A DNA stretch of 64,000 nucleotides. It comes from Bradyrhizobium canariense. Its GTDB lineage: Bacteria; Pseudomonadota; Alphaproteobacteria; Rhizobiales; Xanthobacteraceae. Shown here piece after piece: positions 36,147 through 45,865 of this stretch. Numbering within the stretch: position 1 is the stretch's first letter; each line of letters opens with the position of its first letter. The DNA is taken from positions 868,001 to 932,000 of the forward strand of contig NZ_JAFCKJ010000003.1 of NCBI RefSeq assembly GCF_018130465.1, given 5' to 3'. The position numbers were made by a program, and so were the translations under genes. The notes under the pieces were generated by a model. That model had not been told where the DNA came from. It ran no database searches and saw nothing but the letters and a program-made list of their open reading frames with translations.

Positions 36147-37112
36147 ATGGCGGGCGGATACGGAGGATATGGTGGGTATGGCGGCTACGGAGGGTATGGT
36201 GGATACGGGGGGTATGGCGGGTATGGAGGATACGGCGGCACCGGTGGATCCGGCGGCGCCATGTTCGCCGACCGCGTCGACCGCCCGTTCGTAAGCGAAC
36301 GCGATACCAAGGGCGCCAGGTTCGATGCCACCGGCTTTGGCATGAGGCTCTGGTCGACCCGGTGGTACGCATGGGTCGTGATGTCCGATCTTGCCAGTCA
36401 GGCGGATTGGCTCAAGAGGCTCGGTGGATTTTCCCTGCTCGGCAAGGGTCCGACCCCATGGGACGCGGACCTCGAGAACGACATCGGCATATTGAGAAAC
36501 ATGGCAGTCAATGAACGCGCGACCGCCATGGACGAAATCGTCACCGAGGCCGACGAGTTCATCAGCAAATTCCTGCATCTGGTGTCCGCGACGGCGACGA
36601 CACACCCGGCGACGTCGCGCATGCTGATCGTCGCGGACGCGCTGACGGCGTTGATTTCGATGCACTACAAGGCGCATTTCAATCGGCCCCGCCCGACACA
36701 GGTGGTTCCCGGGTTCATGTCGCCGATCCAGCACGGCGGACACGCGTCTTTCCCGAGCGGTCACGCCACTCAATCTCATGTCTTCGCTGCGCTTCTTACC
36801 GAGGTCATGCCGCAAACGCTGGGCATTGCCGATCCAGCCCCGAGCGCCGCAGGTCGAACAACGATCGGAAAGACGCTTGTCGCCCTTGCCGACAGGATTT
36901 CGCGGAACCGCGAAATCGCGGGCCTACACTATCCGTCCGATACAAGGGCGGGAGTGAAACTCGGGGCGGCAATCACCGAAAAAATTCTCCTGGACAAGAC
37001 ATACCTGCCGAAGTTCGCGAAGCTCGTCGAAAACGCCAAAGGCGAGTGGGGGGACACCGGCGTCTTCGACGAGGGGAAGGAAACCGGAGGAAAGAAAAAT
37101 GTTCGAGATTGA
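36147..37112 (+). CDS. vanadium haloperoxidase/PAP2-fold protein with (GGY)9 N-terminus
   Basis: 321-residue protein. Residues 3-29 are nine perfect Gly-Gly-Tyr repeats, followed by GGTGGSGG (30-37). The rest is helical and carries the haloperoxidase/acid-phosphatase signature in order: Lys175-x6-Arg182-Pro (KAHFNRPRP), PSGH (203-206) and NR-x5-H-x3-D (Arg255, His261, Asp265 in NREIAGLHYPSD). These residues bind vanadate or phosphate, so the enzyme is either a haloperoxidase or a phosphatase. No signal peptide or membrane segment is seen, unlike lipid PAP2 enzymes. Synonymous codons vary across the GGY units, so the peptide rather than the DNA repeat seems maintained. ATG 36147 follows GAGGAGGCACAT. 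Its 3' end overlaps the next gene by 14 bases. Confidence 0.87.
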   Translation: MAGGYGGYGGYGGYGGYGGYGGYGGYGGYGGTGGSGGAMFADRVDRPFVSERDTKGARFDATGFGMRLWSTRWYAWVVMSDLASQADWLKRLGGFSLLGKGPTPWDADLENDIGILRNMAVNERATAMDEIVTEADEFISKFLHLVSATATTHPATSRMLIVADALTALISMHYKAHFNRPRPTQVVPGFMSPIQHGGHASFPSGHATQSHVFAALLTEVMPQTLGIADPAPSAAGRTTIGKTLVALADRISRNREIAGLHYPSDTRAGVKLGAAITEKILLDKTYLPKFAKLVENAKGEWGDTGVFDEGKETGGKKNVRD

Positions 37113-38103
37113 TCGGTGCGGCCTCTACGAACTCGTGCCTGCCGACGTCAACCTGCTCAAGGCGTCCCCCGCCAATCTCGATCGCTACGGCATTCCGCAA
37201 AAGCCGGATGTCATCACGGAGCCGGAATTATTCCAGTTCTGGACAGAACTCGTTTCGGGGCCGTTTTCGGCAAGGCACCCGACGTTCGGCAGCATCGATC
37301 CACCGTCCCTCGGAGGAGCGCTTCAATCGATGCTGAATTGGTCGGGGGCGCTCATTTCCACACCCTGGCCTCAGCAGATCGTCTTCGCAGCAGCCGGATG
37401 GAACGTGCCGGATGTGCGTCGGCCATCCGCGTCGGCCCTGGACACGCACGCCGACGATCCAAAATCGTTGTTGTGGGTGGGTCTCGACGGCCGCAACGGT
37501 GCGCTACCGAATATTTCCTTACCTCAGATCGGTACCGGCCACTGGCCCAACCGCAAGCCCAAACACTTTGCGTGGTGGGATTGGTGGCACAACACGCCGT
37601 CGGATGAGGCGACCACGAAGTCACCAGCGTCCCCGAAGCCGCAGGCGATCACGTTGATCGACAACCTCCCGATCGAGACAGGCGATAAAATCCTCGCCGG
37701 TCTCGCGGTTCAGGTCAGCGGAGACATTCTGTACTTCATCAAGAACCAGAGCACCGGCGAGTTCCGTTCGTTTCTCGCCCCACCGCCGCCTGGCGAGATC
37801 GAACCGCTCGGATCATCAGTGGAATGGGTGATGGAGCGGCCGACGGACCCCGACAGCCGCAATCTGTTCCCACTTCCGGACTATGATCCCGTGAAGTTCA
37901 GGTACTGCGTGGCCCGGGCTGCGGATGGAGCGATCGGGTCAGGCCGCATGATGACGCTCGAGGACAATGCGCTCATGATCGAGATGCGGGAGACTTTCGC
38001 CAATCCCGAGCGTACCGTCATTGTGTCACGTCCGGAGCTGCGGCAGGAGACTCCAGACGGCCCGACCGGCGTCACCTGCACTTTCCAGGATCCCATGATG
38101 TGA
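37099..38103 (+). CDS. putative glutamic peptidase (G1/eqolisin-like)
   Basis: 334-residue protein. Its central region resembles fungal eqolisins (family G1): SLLWVGLDGRNGALPNISLP, QIGTGHW, AWWDWWH, PIETGDKILAGLAVQ, NQSTGEF, then SSVEWVMERP and FPLPDYDPVKF. In scytalidoglutamic peptidase the catalytic pair is a Gln in LQTG and a Glu in AEWIVE; the counterparts here are Gln143 (LPQIG) and Glu242 (VEWVME). About 100 extra N-terminal residues (ELFQFWTELVSGPF...) and 70 C-terminal residues flank this core; no signal peptide is seen, which is odd for an acid peptidase family normally secreted. The ATG at 37099 overlaps the haloperoxidase gene by 14 bases and has a strong GGAGGAAAG ribosome-binding site, so the two are co-translated. 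Activity is inferred from pattern only. Confidence 0.72.
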   Translation: MFEIDRCGLYELVPADVNLLKASPANLDRYGIPQKPDVITEPELFQFWTELVSGPFSARHPTFGSIDPPSLGGALQSMLNWSGALISTPWPQQIVFAAAGWNVPDVRRPSASALDTHADDPKSLLWVGLDGRNGALPNISLPQIGTGHWPNRKPKHFAWWDWWHNTPSDEATTKSPASPKPQAITLIDNLPIETGDKILAGLAVQVSGDILYFIKNQSTGEFRSFLAPPPPGEIEPLGSSVEWVMERPTDPDSRNLFPLPDYDPVKFRYCVARAADGAIGSGRMMTLEDNALMIEMRETFANPERTVIVSRPELRQETPDGPTGVTCTFQDPMM

Positions 38104-38124
38104 GCCAACGCAGTGCGTTTCAGA

Positions 38125-38159
38125 CCGGATCGCGCCAAGGCGGCCAAGTCGTGATCCGG
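38125..38159. terminator. hairpin between convergent genes
   Basis: CCGGATC (38125-38131) and GATCCGG (38153-38159) are perfect 7-base arms with a 21-base loop, 22 bases after the glutamic-peptidase-like stop and before the convergent Bug gene end. No T-run; a weak terminator at best. Confidence 0.35.
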
Positions 38160-38197
38160 CCCATCACGGGTGTCAAAAGACCGGCGACGCCACGCCT

Positions 38198-39169
38198 CTA
38201 CTCCAGCTTGATGTTCGCGGCTTCGATCACCTTCTTCCAGCGTGCCGTTTCCGCGGCGATGTAGGCTGCGAACGGCTCCGAATCCACGGCGACGGCGGTC
38301 GCGCCGAGCTCGGCCATCTTCTGCACCGTCTCCGGCTGCTGCATGAAAGCGCGGATCTCGGCCGAGAGCTTTTCGACGATCGGCTTCGGCGTCGCCGCGG
38401 GGACAAAGAAGCCGTGCCAGGCAACGGCCTCGAAGCCGGGCAGGAATTCGGCGACGGCGGGGACCTGCGGATCGAAGGCAGCGCGCTTCGGGGTTGCGGT
38501 CGCAAGCATTGCGAGCTGGCCGGTCTTCACCTGCGGCAGCAGCAGCGGCACGTTGTCGAAGGCGAGATCGATCTGGCCACTCAGCAGATCCGTCAGCATC
38601 TGGCTCGAGCCCTTGTAGGGCACGTGCACCATCTTGGTGCCGGTCATCTGCTGAAACAGCTCGCCGGCGAGATGCTGCGAAGTGCCGACGCCGGCCGAGC
38701 CGAACGAGACCTTGTCCGGGTTCGCCTTGAGATAGGCGATCAGTTCCGGCACGGTGCGCGCCTTGATCTTGTCGGGGTTGACGACGAGAACGTTCGGCAC
38801 GACGCTGATCTGAGCAACCGGTGCCAGATCCTTGTCCGGCTGGTAACTGAGCTTCGGTCCGTAGAGAGTGGGGTTGATTGCGAGCGCGGACGTGCTGGCA
38901 AGCCCGAGCGTGATGCCGTCGGGCGCCGACTTCGCCAGCCGCGTCACGCCGAGGATCGAACCGGCGCCGCCGACATTCTCGACCACGAACGGCTTGCCGA
39001 ACTTCACTTGCAGATGGTTCGAGACCATACGCGCGAAAATGTCCGCGGTGCCGCCGGCGGCGAACGGAACGATCACCGTCACCTGCTTGGACGGATAGCC
39101 GTCCTGGGCCTTCGCCGGCGACGTCGCCAGCAGCACGACCGAGGCAAGAACAAGCCACATCGATCTCAT
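38198..39169 (-). CDS. Bug-family (TctC-like) periplasmic binding protein
   Basis: 323-residue tripartite tricarboxylate transporter substrate-binding protein. Signal peptide 1-21 (LVLASVVLLATSPAKA-Q), then the Bug hallmarks: YPSKQVTVIVPFAAGGTADI, GKPFVVENVGGAGSILG, VSFGSAGVGTSQHLAGELFQ, KMVHVPYKGSSQMLTDLLSG. These proteins bind carboxylates and related acids. No TctA/TctB membrane genes are adjacent, as is common for orphan Bug proteins. It is 59 bases after the Fe-alcohol dehydrogenase gene on the same strand, so it probably captures the acid sugar or related acid degraded by the upstream cluster. Confidence 0.93.
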   Translation of the reverse strand: MRSMWLVLASVVLLATSPAKAQDGYPSKQVTVIVPFAAGGTADIFARMVSNHLQVKFGKPFVVENVGGAGSILGVTRLAKSAPDGITLGLASTSALAINPTLYGPKLSYQPDKDLAPVAQISVVPNVLVVNPDKIKARTVPELIAYLKANPDKVSFGSAGVGTSQHLAGELFQQMTGTKMVHVPYKGSSQMLTDLLSGQIDLAFDNVPLLLPQVKTGQLAMLATATPKRAAFDPQVPAVAEFLPGFEAVAWHGFFVPAATPKPIVEKLSAEIRAFMQQPETVQKMAELGATAVAVDSEPFAAYIAAETARWKKVIEAANIKLE

Positions 39170-39228
39170 CGAAGTTTCCTCTGCATTTCCTGTTGTTGAT
39201 TGGCTGCCGCGCGCGTGCGCGGAGATGG

Positions 39229-40373
39229 CTAGAACGCGACCTCGTACATGTTCAGGATCGCATCCCGGCCGAGGTCGCGCGGATTGTTGTCGAGCAGGCG
39301 GCGAATGGCGTGCGCCTCGTCAGCCATCACGCCGAGATCGTCCCGGGGCACGCCGAGTGCGGACAACCGCATCTCGATTCCGAGATTCCTGCAGAACCCA
39401 TAAGTCGCCTCGAATGCAAGCTTCGCATCACTCTGCGCCGGCAGTCCGAGTGCCGCCAGCACCGCCACCGTCTTCGCCTCCGCCGCCGGCATGTTGAACG
39501 CCAGCGTATGCGGGAAGATCACCGCGCAGGCGAGCCCGTGCGCCACATGATGGCGCGTGCCAAGCGGATAGGCCACGGCATGGCCGGCGGTCGTGTTCAC
39601 CGGCCCGAGGCAATAGCCGCCGTACAGCGAGGCCAGCGCCAGACCCGCGCGGGCCTCGCGATCGCCGCCGTCGGCGACGGCGCGCTTGAGATATTGGCCG
39701 ACCAGCCGGGCGCCTTCGAGCGCGTAGAGGTCGATCGCCGGATGCGCCTTGCGGCTGGTATAGGCCTCGACGCAATGCGCCAGCGCATCGACGCCGGTGG
39801 CGGCAGTGACCTCCTTCGGCACGGTCATCGTCAGGTCCGGATCGACGATGGCGATATCGGCCAGCATGAAGCGGCTCTGCACCGCCTGCTTGTTCTGGCT
39901 GACGGGATCGGTGACGAGCGCGCGGGTGCCGGCCTCGCTGCCGGTGCCCGACGTGGTCGGAATCTGCATCAGCGCCACGCTGCGGCCGGCCACCTTCTCG
40001 GGACCGACGATATCGGCAAAGGCCACTTCGGAGGTACAGAGCACGGCAACCAGTTTGGCGAGATCCATCGCACTGCCGCCGCCGAAACCGATGACGAGAT
40101 CGGGCTTGACGTCGCGTGCCATCGCCACGGCCTTGTCGAGATTGGGCAGATCAGGTTCGGGCTTGACGTCGCCGAACACCTTGACCGCGCCGGGCAGCCC
40201 CAGCGTGTCGACGCGGCGCGCGTTGAACGGGTCGGAAATCACGAGCGGTCGTTTGGCGCCGATGCGCTCGGCGAAGCGCGCCGCTGCGGTGATCGTGCCG
40301 CAGCCGAACTCGAGGACGGTCGGACGAAGGATTTCGATGGGTGTGAAAGCGTTGGTCATCGTCGCGCTCGATC

Positions 40374-40377
<4 letters not shown>
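39229..40377 (-). CDS. iron-containing alcohol dehydrogenase / maleylacetate reductase-like
   Basis: 382-residue group III (Fe) alcohol dehydrogenase. NAD-binding GFGGGSAMDLAK and the metal-binding pattern (DIAIVDPDLT, ATGVDALAHCVEAYTSRKAH, NTTAGHAVAYPLGTRHHVAH) are intact. Subfamilies include maleylacetate reductase, lactaldehyde and 4-hydroxybutyrate dehydrogenases; the short N-terminus and GFGGGS are close to the hydroxy-acid types. Its start overlaps the stop codon of the PdxA2-like gene (ATGA); an ATG at 40359 is possible. Within an acid-sugar operon it may reduce or oxidise a short hydroxy aldehyde or semialdehyde. Confidence 0.9.
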
Positions 40378-41407
<1,030 letters not shown>

Positions 41408-41411
<4 letters not shown>

Positions 41412-42514
41412 GTCGGACTCTCCATGTTGAGCAAATGATTGGTCCGAAGCAGATCGCGCCACAGCTCGCTGGGGCCGAACGCGCCGGATTTCGAGATCAC
41501 ATCGACGCCGGCCCAGCGGCCGCCCTGCAAGATCGAGCGCGGCAATCCCGGCACGATACGTCCTGTCACCTGCAACGCATGCGCGCCGAGGGCAACGCAT
41601 GCGGCCTTCAAAGTCTCTCCGCCGGCAACGATCAACGTGCCCGGCGGCTCAAGTGCCGCGATCAGCGCCGTCATCTCGCGCGCGATCCGCCGTGCCGCCT
41701 CGGCGCGGGTCAGACCGTCGGCGAGGGAGAACTTGACCAGCGCCACGCCGTCGGCGGCCAGCTTACGCTGGACGCGCGGCGCGCCCTCAGCTTCCGCAAG
41801 CGTGATGGTCGCCTCACCGCATACTGCAAGCTGGGAGGCGGTGGCAACCTGGTCGGAGCCGAACAGCCCCAGCACCGGCAGTTTCAACTGGTCCGGCGCA
41901 TCGGCGCGATGACTGCGGGCGAGTGCGCCGGCCAGCCCGCCGCTTCCGCACCAGAGCACGGGCCCCGGCATGCGCCGTCCCATCTCGACCACACGATCGA
42001 GCTCGATATCGCTCTCGGCATCGAAGACCTGAACGCCGCCCTGCGAGAGCGTATCGGCCCGGCCCTGCCGTGCTTCGATGCCCTCCACCTGCAACAGGGT
42101 CAGGAGATTCTCTCCGACGCGATGCCACTCGCCTTGTACCGTACGCGCAAATTGCTGGCCACCCACGGTGCGGCGGCCCTGATAGTCGAAGGCAGGTGCG
42201 ACAACGCACGACGCCCAATGGTCGCCGCGCAGGCAGGCCCCGAGCTCGGCGGCCCATGCGCCACGCAGCAGGCTGTCGACCTTCTTGTAGGCGATGGTCG
42301 CCTCGCGGAGCAGCGGCGCCAGCCGTCCGACGATCTCGGTGCTCTCTGCCTTCGACCGCTCGCGGCTGCCACTGTCGATCGCGAGGCTTCCGGACTCCTG
42401 CGACCCGGACGCTTCCGGCCAGGTGACGTTGAACGGTCCGCACAGGCCGACGAACTCCGCCGCGGTGTCGAGCGCGCCCGTCAGATCATCGGCAAGCAGG
42501 CGGACGCTCGTCAT
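41408..42514 (-). CDS. four-carbon acid sugar kinase (DUF1537 family)
   Basis: 368-residue DUF1537-family kinase, somewhat shorter than the usual 400-430. N-terminal substrate domain: RLLADDLTGALDTAAEF with the conserved Asp pair, and AYKKVDSLLRGAWAAELGAC; C-terminal nucleotide domain: WCGSGGLAGALARS, TLIVAGGETLKAACVALGAH, SKSGAFGPSELWRDLL. Known members phosphorylate D-threonate, D-erythronate or L-threonate derivatives at O-4 or a related hydroxyl, and the PdxA2 partner then yields dihydroxyacetone phosphate. It overlaps both neighbours by 4 bases, so operon coupling is tight. Confidence 0.88.
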
Positions 42515-43956
42515 CGTCGCGCGCCTCCGACATTGAAGATCTTGCCCGGGTTCATCAGGCCCTTGGGATCGAGCAGTTGCTTGATATCGCGCATCAGCTC
42601 GATATCGAGGGGATCGGTGACGCGGGCGAGCCGGCTGCGATTGGTGATCCCGATGCCGTGTTCGGCACTGATCGCCCCGCCCTGCGCCGCCGTCTCGTCG
42701 TCGACGATCTCGTTGATTTGCGCGACAAGCGCGGCCGTGGCGTCCGGATCCCGGCAATGCGCGCGGTCGATCAGGGCGATCACGTGGATGTTGCCGTCGC
42801 CGATGTGGCCGTGCATCACGACGCGCGCATGCGGCACGGCGGCATTGATCCGGGCCTCGACATTGGTGACGAAGGCAGCCTGACGCTCCAGCGGCACCAC
42901 ACTGTCGTGCGACACGACATAGCCGCTGCGCTTGTTGCCTTCGGACACGCTGTGCCTGACAGCCCAGATCGCCTTCGCCTGCGCCAAGTTGGACGCCAGA
43001 ATCACGTCTTCGGCGAGTCCCGCCTCCATCGCATCCACGAGCACCGTGCCGAGCGGCTCGTCGAGGTCGACGCCCGCGAGCGTGTCGGTCAGCTCGACAA
43101 TCAGATACCACGGGGTCGTCAGCTCGAACGGGATCGTGACATGCGGCACGGTCTCCGCGATCGCCTCGATCTGTGATCGCGACATGATCTCGAGGCTGCC
43201 GAGCCGGTCGCCGACCGCACCGCGCAGGCGTTGCATGATCTCGAGCGCCGGCTCGACGCCCTGCAATTTGAGCAGCGCCAGTGCCGAGCTGCGCGGCGGC
43301 GAGAACAATTTCAACACGGCAGCGGTGACAATGCCGAGCGTCCCCTCTGCACCGATGAAGAGCTGCTTGAGCGCGTAACCTGTGTTGTCCTTGCGAAGCG
43401 CACGCAGGCCGTTGAAAATTCTCCCGTCGGGCAGCACGACCTCCAGCCCGAGCACGAGATCCCGCGTCGGTCCGTAGCGCAGCACGGCCGTGCCGCCGGC
43501 ATTGGTCGAGATGTTGCCGCCGATCTGGCAGGAACCCTCGGCACCTAAGCTCAGGGGGAAATAGCGATCGACGTCCCGGGCCGCATTCTGCACCTCGGCG
43601 AGGATGCAGCCGGCCTCGACCGTGATGGTGTTGGCAAGCGGACTGACGTCGCGCACGGCCCGCATGCGGTCGAGCCGGATCACGACGTTGGCCGCACGCT
43701 CGTCCGGGGTCGCGGCGCCGCACATGCCGGTGTTGCCACCTTGCGGTACGATCGCGAGCTGCCTTGCCGCACAGAACTCGACGACGGAGGCGACCTCTGC
43801 GGTCGAGCCGGGCTTCACCACGGCGGCGGCGCGACCGTGATAACGCCCGCGCCAGTCCACCACATAGGGCTCCTGATCGGCCCCGGACGCGATGACGTGC
43901 TTGTCGCCGACGATGGCGGCAAGCCCGGTCAACGCATCACGGAAAGGGTCGGACAT
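42511..43956 (-). CDS. FAD-linked hydroxyacid oxidase/dehydrogenase (GlcD/D2HGDH-like)
   Basis: 481-residue flavoprotein of the VAO/PCMH group. FAD-binding motifs PQGGNTGMCGAATPDE and GNISTNAGGTAVLRYG, YALKQLFIGAEGTLGIVTAA, and the C-terminal HGHIGDGNIHVIALID and AEHGIGITNR (with active-site-type His residues) agree with D-2-hydroxyglutarate, D-lactate and glycolate dehydrogenases. It is the first gene of the coupled kinase-PdxA-ADH series and would oxidise a 2-hydroxy acid to a 2-keto acid, passing electrons to the respiratory chain. In known threonate/erythronate pathways this oxidation is done by NAD enzymes, so the FAD enzyme is a variation. Confidence 0.9.
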   Translation of the reverse strand: MSDPFRDALTGLAAIVGDKHVIASGADQEPYVVDWRGRYHGRAAAVVKPGSTAEVASVVEFCAARQLAIVPQGGNTGMCGAATPDERAANVVIRLDRMRAVRDVSPLANTITVEAGCILAEVQNAARDVDRYFPLSLGAEGSCQIGGNISTNAGGTAVLRYGPTRDLVLGLEVVLPDGRIFNGLRALRKDNTGYALKQLFIGAEGTLGIVTAAVLKLFSPPRSSALALLKLQGVEPALEIMQRLRGAVGDRLGSLEIMSRSQIEAIAETVPHVTIPFELTTPWYLIVELTDTLAGVDLDEPLGTVLVDAMEAGLAEDVILASNLAQAKAIWAVRHSVSEGNKRSGYVVSHDSVVPLERQAAFVTNVEARINAAVPHARVVMHGHIGDGNIHVIALIDRAHCRDPDATAALVAQINEIVDDETAAQGGAISAEHGIGITNRSRLARVTDPLDIELMRDIKQLLDPKGLMNPGKIFNVGGARR

Positions 43957-43980
43957 CGGATCGCCTCGTCGCGCGCCGCG

Positions 43981-44895
43981 CTAGGCGGCGATTGCCGTCG
44001 CATTGGCGAGCAGCTGTTTGACCTGCTCCGGCGGCAAGGATTCCAGTGGCGGCCGCAGGCGCTGCCATCCGGCATGGCCGGTGCGCTCGGCCACCAGCGC
44101 CTTCAGGGAGGCCATCTGCGGGAAACGCGAGACCAATTCGCGCGCTTTCACGATGCGCGCCTGCGCAGCCTTGAGTGCCGCGTCGTCGTCGCTGTCGCGA
44201 AAATGCTTGTAGACATAGGCGAGATCGCGCGCGACGAGATTGGAGGTCGCGGTGATGCAGCCCGCGCCGCCCTTGCGCAGCAGCGGCAACAGCAGCGGAT
44301 CGGCCCCGACCAGGACCGAAAAGCCCGGGAAGCGCTCGACCATCGCGGTCATGTTGGCGAAGTCGCCGGAGGAATCCTTGATGCCGGTGAAGGTGGACGG
44401 ATAAGCCGCGCGCAGCCGCTCGATCAGGGCATGCGAGATGGGCTGCGCCGACATCTGCGGGATGTGATAGAGCACGACCTTGAGCCTGGCATCGCCGATG
44501 CGCTGCACGACCTCGCTGTAGGAGGCGAAGATGCCGTCATCGGTAACGCCCTTGTAGTAGAACGGCGGCAACATCACCACGGTATCGACGCCGACCGAGA
44601 GGGCATGGCGCGTCAGGGCGACCGTCTCGCTGAGCGCGGCGACACCGGTGCCGGGCAGAAGCCGCTGCGGCGCGATGCCGGCGGCGACGACCGCCTCCAG
44701 CAGTGCGGTGCGCTCGGCTGCCGAGAAGGAGTTCGCCTCGCCTGTCGTGCCCAGCAACGCGATGCCATCGCAGCCCTCGTCCAGAAGATGGCGGCAATGC
44801 GCGATGAAGCGCGCATGATCGGGGGCGAGCTCGGGGTCGAGCGGCGTCAGCGCGGCGGAGAACACGCCATGGGGGTGCAGCGATGATGTCGACAA
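43981..44895 (-). CDS. dihydrodipicolinate synthase-family aldolase/lyase
   Basis: 304-residue (beta/alpha)8 enzyme of the DHDPS/N-acetylneuraminate lyase family. The pyruvate-binding GTTGE (49-53), the conserved Tyr in VLYHIPQ (Tyr143) and Schiff-base Lys173 (TGIKDSSGD) are present. Outside lysine synthesis, such enzymes split or dehydrate 2-keto-3-deoxy sugar acids. I used the TTG at 44895, because GGAGGAAG lies directly before it and the frame then opens MSTSSLHPHGVFSAALTPLD like relatives; a TTG at 44913 has no ribosome-binding site. It lies 24 bases before the FAD oxidase gene and is divergent from the IclR regulator, so it is the first gene of the acid-sugar operon. Confidence 0.87.
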   Translation of the reverse strand: MSTSSLHPHGVFSAALTPLDPELAPDHARFIAHCRHLLDEGCDGIALLGTTGEANSFSAAERTALLEAVVAAGIAPQRLLPGTGVAALSETVALTRHALSVGVDTVVMLPPFYYKGVTDDGIFASYSEVVQRIGDARLKVVLYHIPQMSAQPISHALIERLRAAYPSTFTGIKDSSGDFANMTAMVERFPGFSVLVGADPLLLPLLRKGGAGCITATSNLVARDLAYVYKHFRDSDDDAALKAAQARIVKARELVSRFPQMASLKALVAERTGHAGWQRLRPPLESLPPEQVKQLLANATAIAA

Positions 44896-44921
44896 ACTTC
44901 CTCCGATCGTCAAATCGATAT

Positions 44922-44938
44922 TGTTCGGAATGCGAACA
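44922..44938. promoter_or_regulatory. IclR-type operator candidate
   Basis: TGTTCG-GAATG-CGAACA is a perfect 6-base dyad with a 5-base centre, 27 bases before the DHDPS-family start and 60 before the divergent IclR gene. IclR-family regulators commonly bind short palindromes in such positions. Confidence 0.6.
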
Positions 44939-44998
44939 TTTGTTATTAGCTTGACCTGTCGTAAAATCAGCTTGCCGCCACGTCAAGGGCGACATGCC

Positions 44999-45850
44999 AT
45001 GGCGGGACATTCAAGCATGGCCAAGATCGAAAAGAAGGCCACAAAGCGCGCATCGGAAACGAGCCCGAAGAATCCCAAGAATTATGTCGCTTCCGTCGGC
45101 AAGGCCTTCGCGGTGCTCAAGGGCTTCACCAGCGAGGCCTTCGAGTTGACCCTGAGTGAGATTGCCGCACGCGCCGATCTCGATCGCGGGACGGCGTTCC
45201 GGCTGATCCAGACCCTGGTCGAACTCGGCTATGTCCAGGCGGTTCCGCAAAGCCGACGGTTCCGCCTCGGGGTTGCCTGTCTCGACCTTGGCTACACCGT
45301 GCTGTCGCACGGATCGTTGCGGCCGATCGTCGAGCCGCTGCTGCGCGAGCTCGTGCCTGATGTCGGCGATGCGGCCTCGCTCGGAATCCTCGACGGCGGC
45401 GACGTGATTTATCTCGCGCGCATCGGCGCGGGCCTCGACCGCCACAAGATGGATCGCCGGCCGGGCACGCGCATTCCCGCCTACAGCGCCGCGCTCGGCC
45501 ATGCCATGCTGGCGCATCTGGCGCGGGACGAGCAGATCGAGCGACTGGAAGCGCGCCCTCGCGTCAAACTGTCGGAGCGAACGCTGACCGATCTCGATGC
45601 CCTGCTCGCCCGGCTCGATCAGGTGAAGAAGAAGGGCCATGCCGTCTCCGACGGCGAGAACGCCTATGGCCTGCGCACGCTGGCAACGCCGATCTTCGAC
45701 GCGCGGGGTCTCGTGATCGGGGGATTGAGCGTCACTGTCGATGCGATGCGCATGGACATGCCGACCTTCCGCGACCAGGCGCTGCCAAGGCTGATGCAGG
45801 CGACGCGAGAGGTGCAGGACCTCGCAATCAAGTCGGGATTGACGAGCTGA
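44999..45850 (+). CDS. IclR-family transcriptional regulator
   Basis: 283-residue regulator: basic N-terminal tail (KIEKKATKRASETSPK), winged helix-turn-helix at about 30-90 (VGKAFAVLKGFTSEAFELTL, SEIAARADLDRGTAFRLIQT), then the GAF-like IclR effector domain (SLGILDGGDVIYLARI, AYSAALGHAMLAHL, VSDGENAYGLRTLATPIFDA). ATG 44999 was chosen; ATG 45017 is also possible. Divergent from the acid-sugar operon with a palindrome between, it most likely controls that operon, with an operon substrate or intermediate as ligand. Confidence 0.9.
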   Translation: MAGHSSMAKIEKKATKRASETSPKNPKNYVASVGKAFAVLKGFTSEAFELTLSEIAARADLDRGTAFRLIQTLVELGYVQAVPQSRRFRLGVACLDLGYTVLSHGSLRPIVEPLLRELVPDVGDAASLGILDGGDVIYLARIGAGLDRHKMDRRPGTRIPAYSAALGHAMLAHLARDEQIERLEARPRVKLSERTLTDLDALLARLDQVKKKGHAVSDGENAYGLRTLATPIFDARGLVIGGLSVTVDAMRMDMPTFRDQALPRLMQATREVQDLAIKSGLTS

Positions 45851-45865
45851 GAACGGTCGCTGCGT

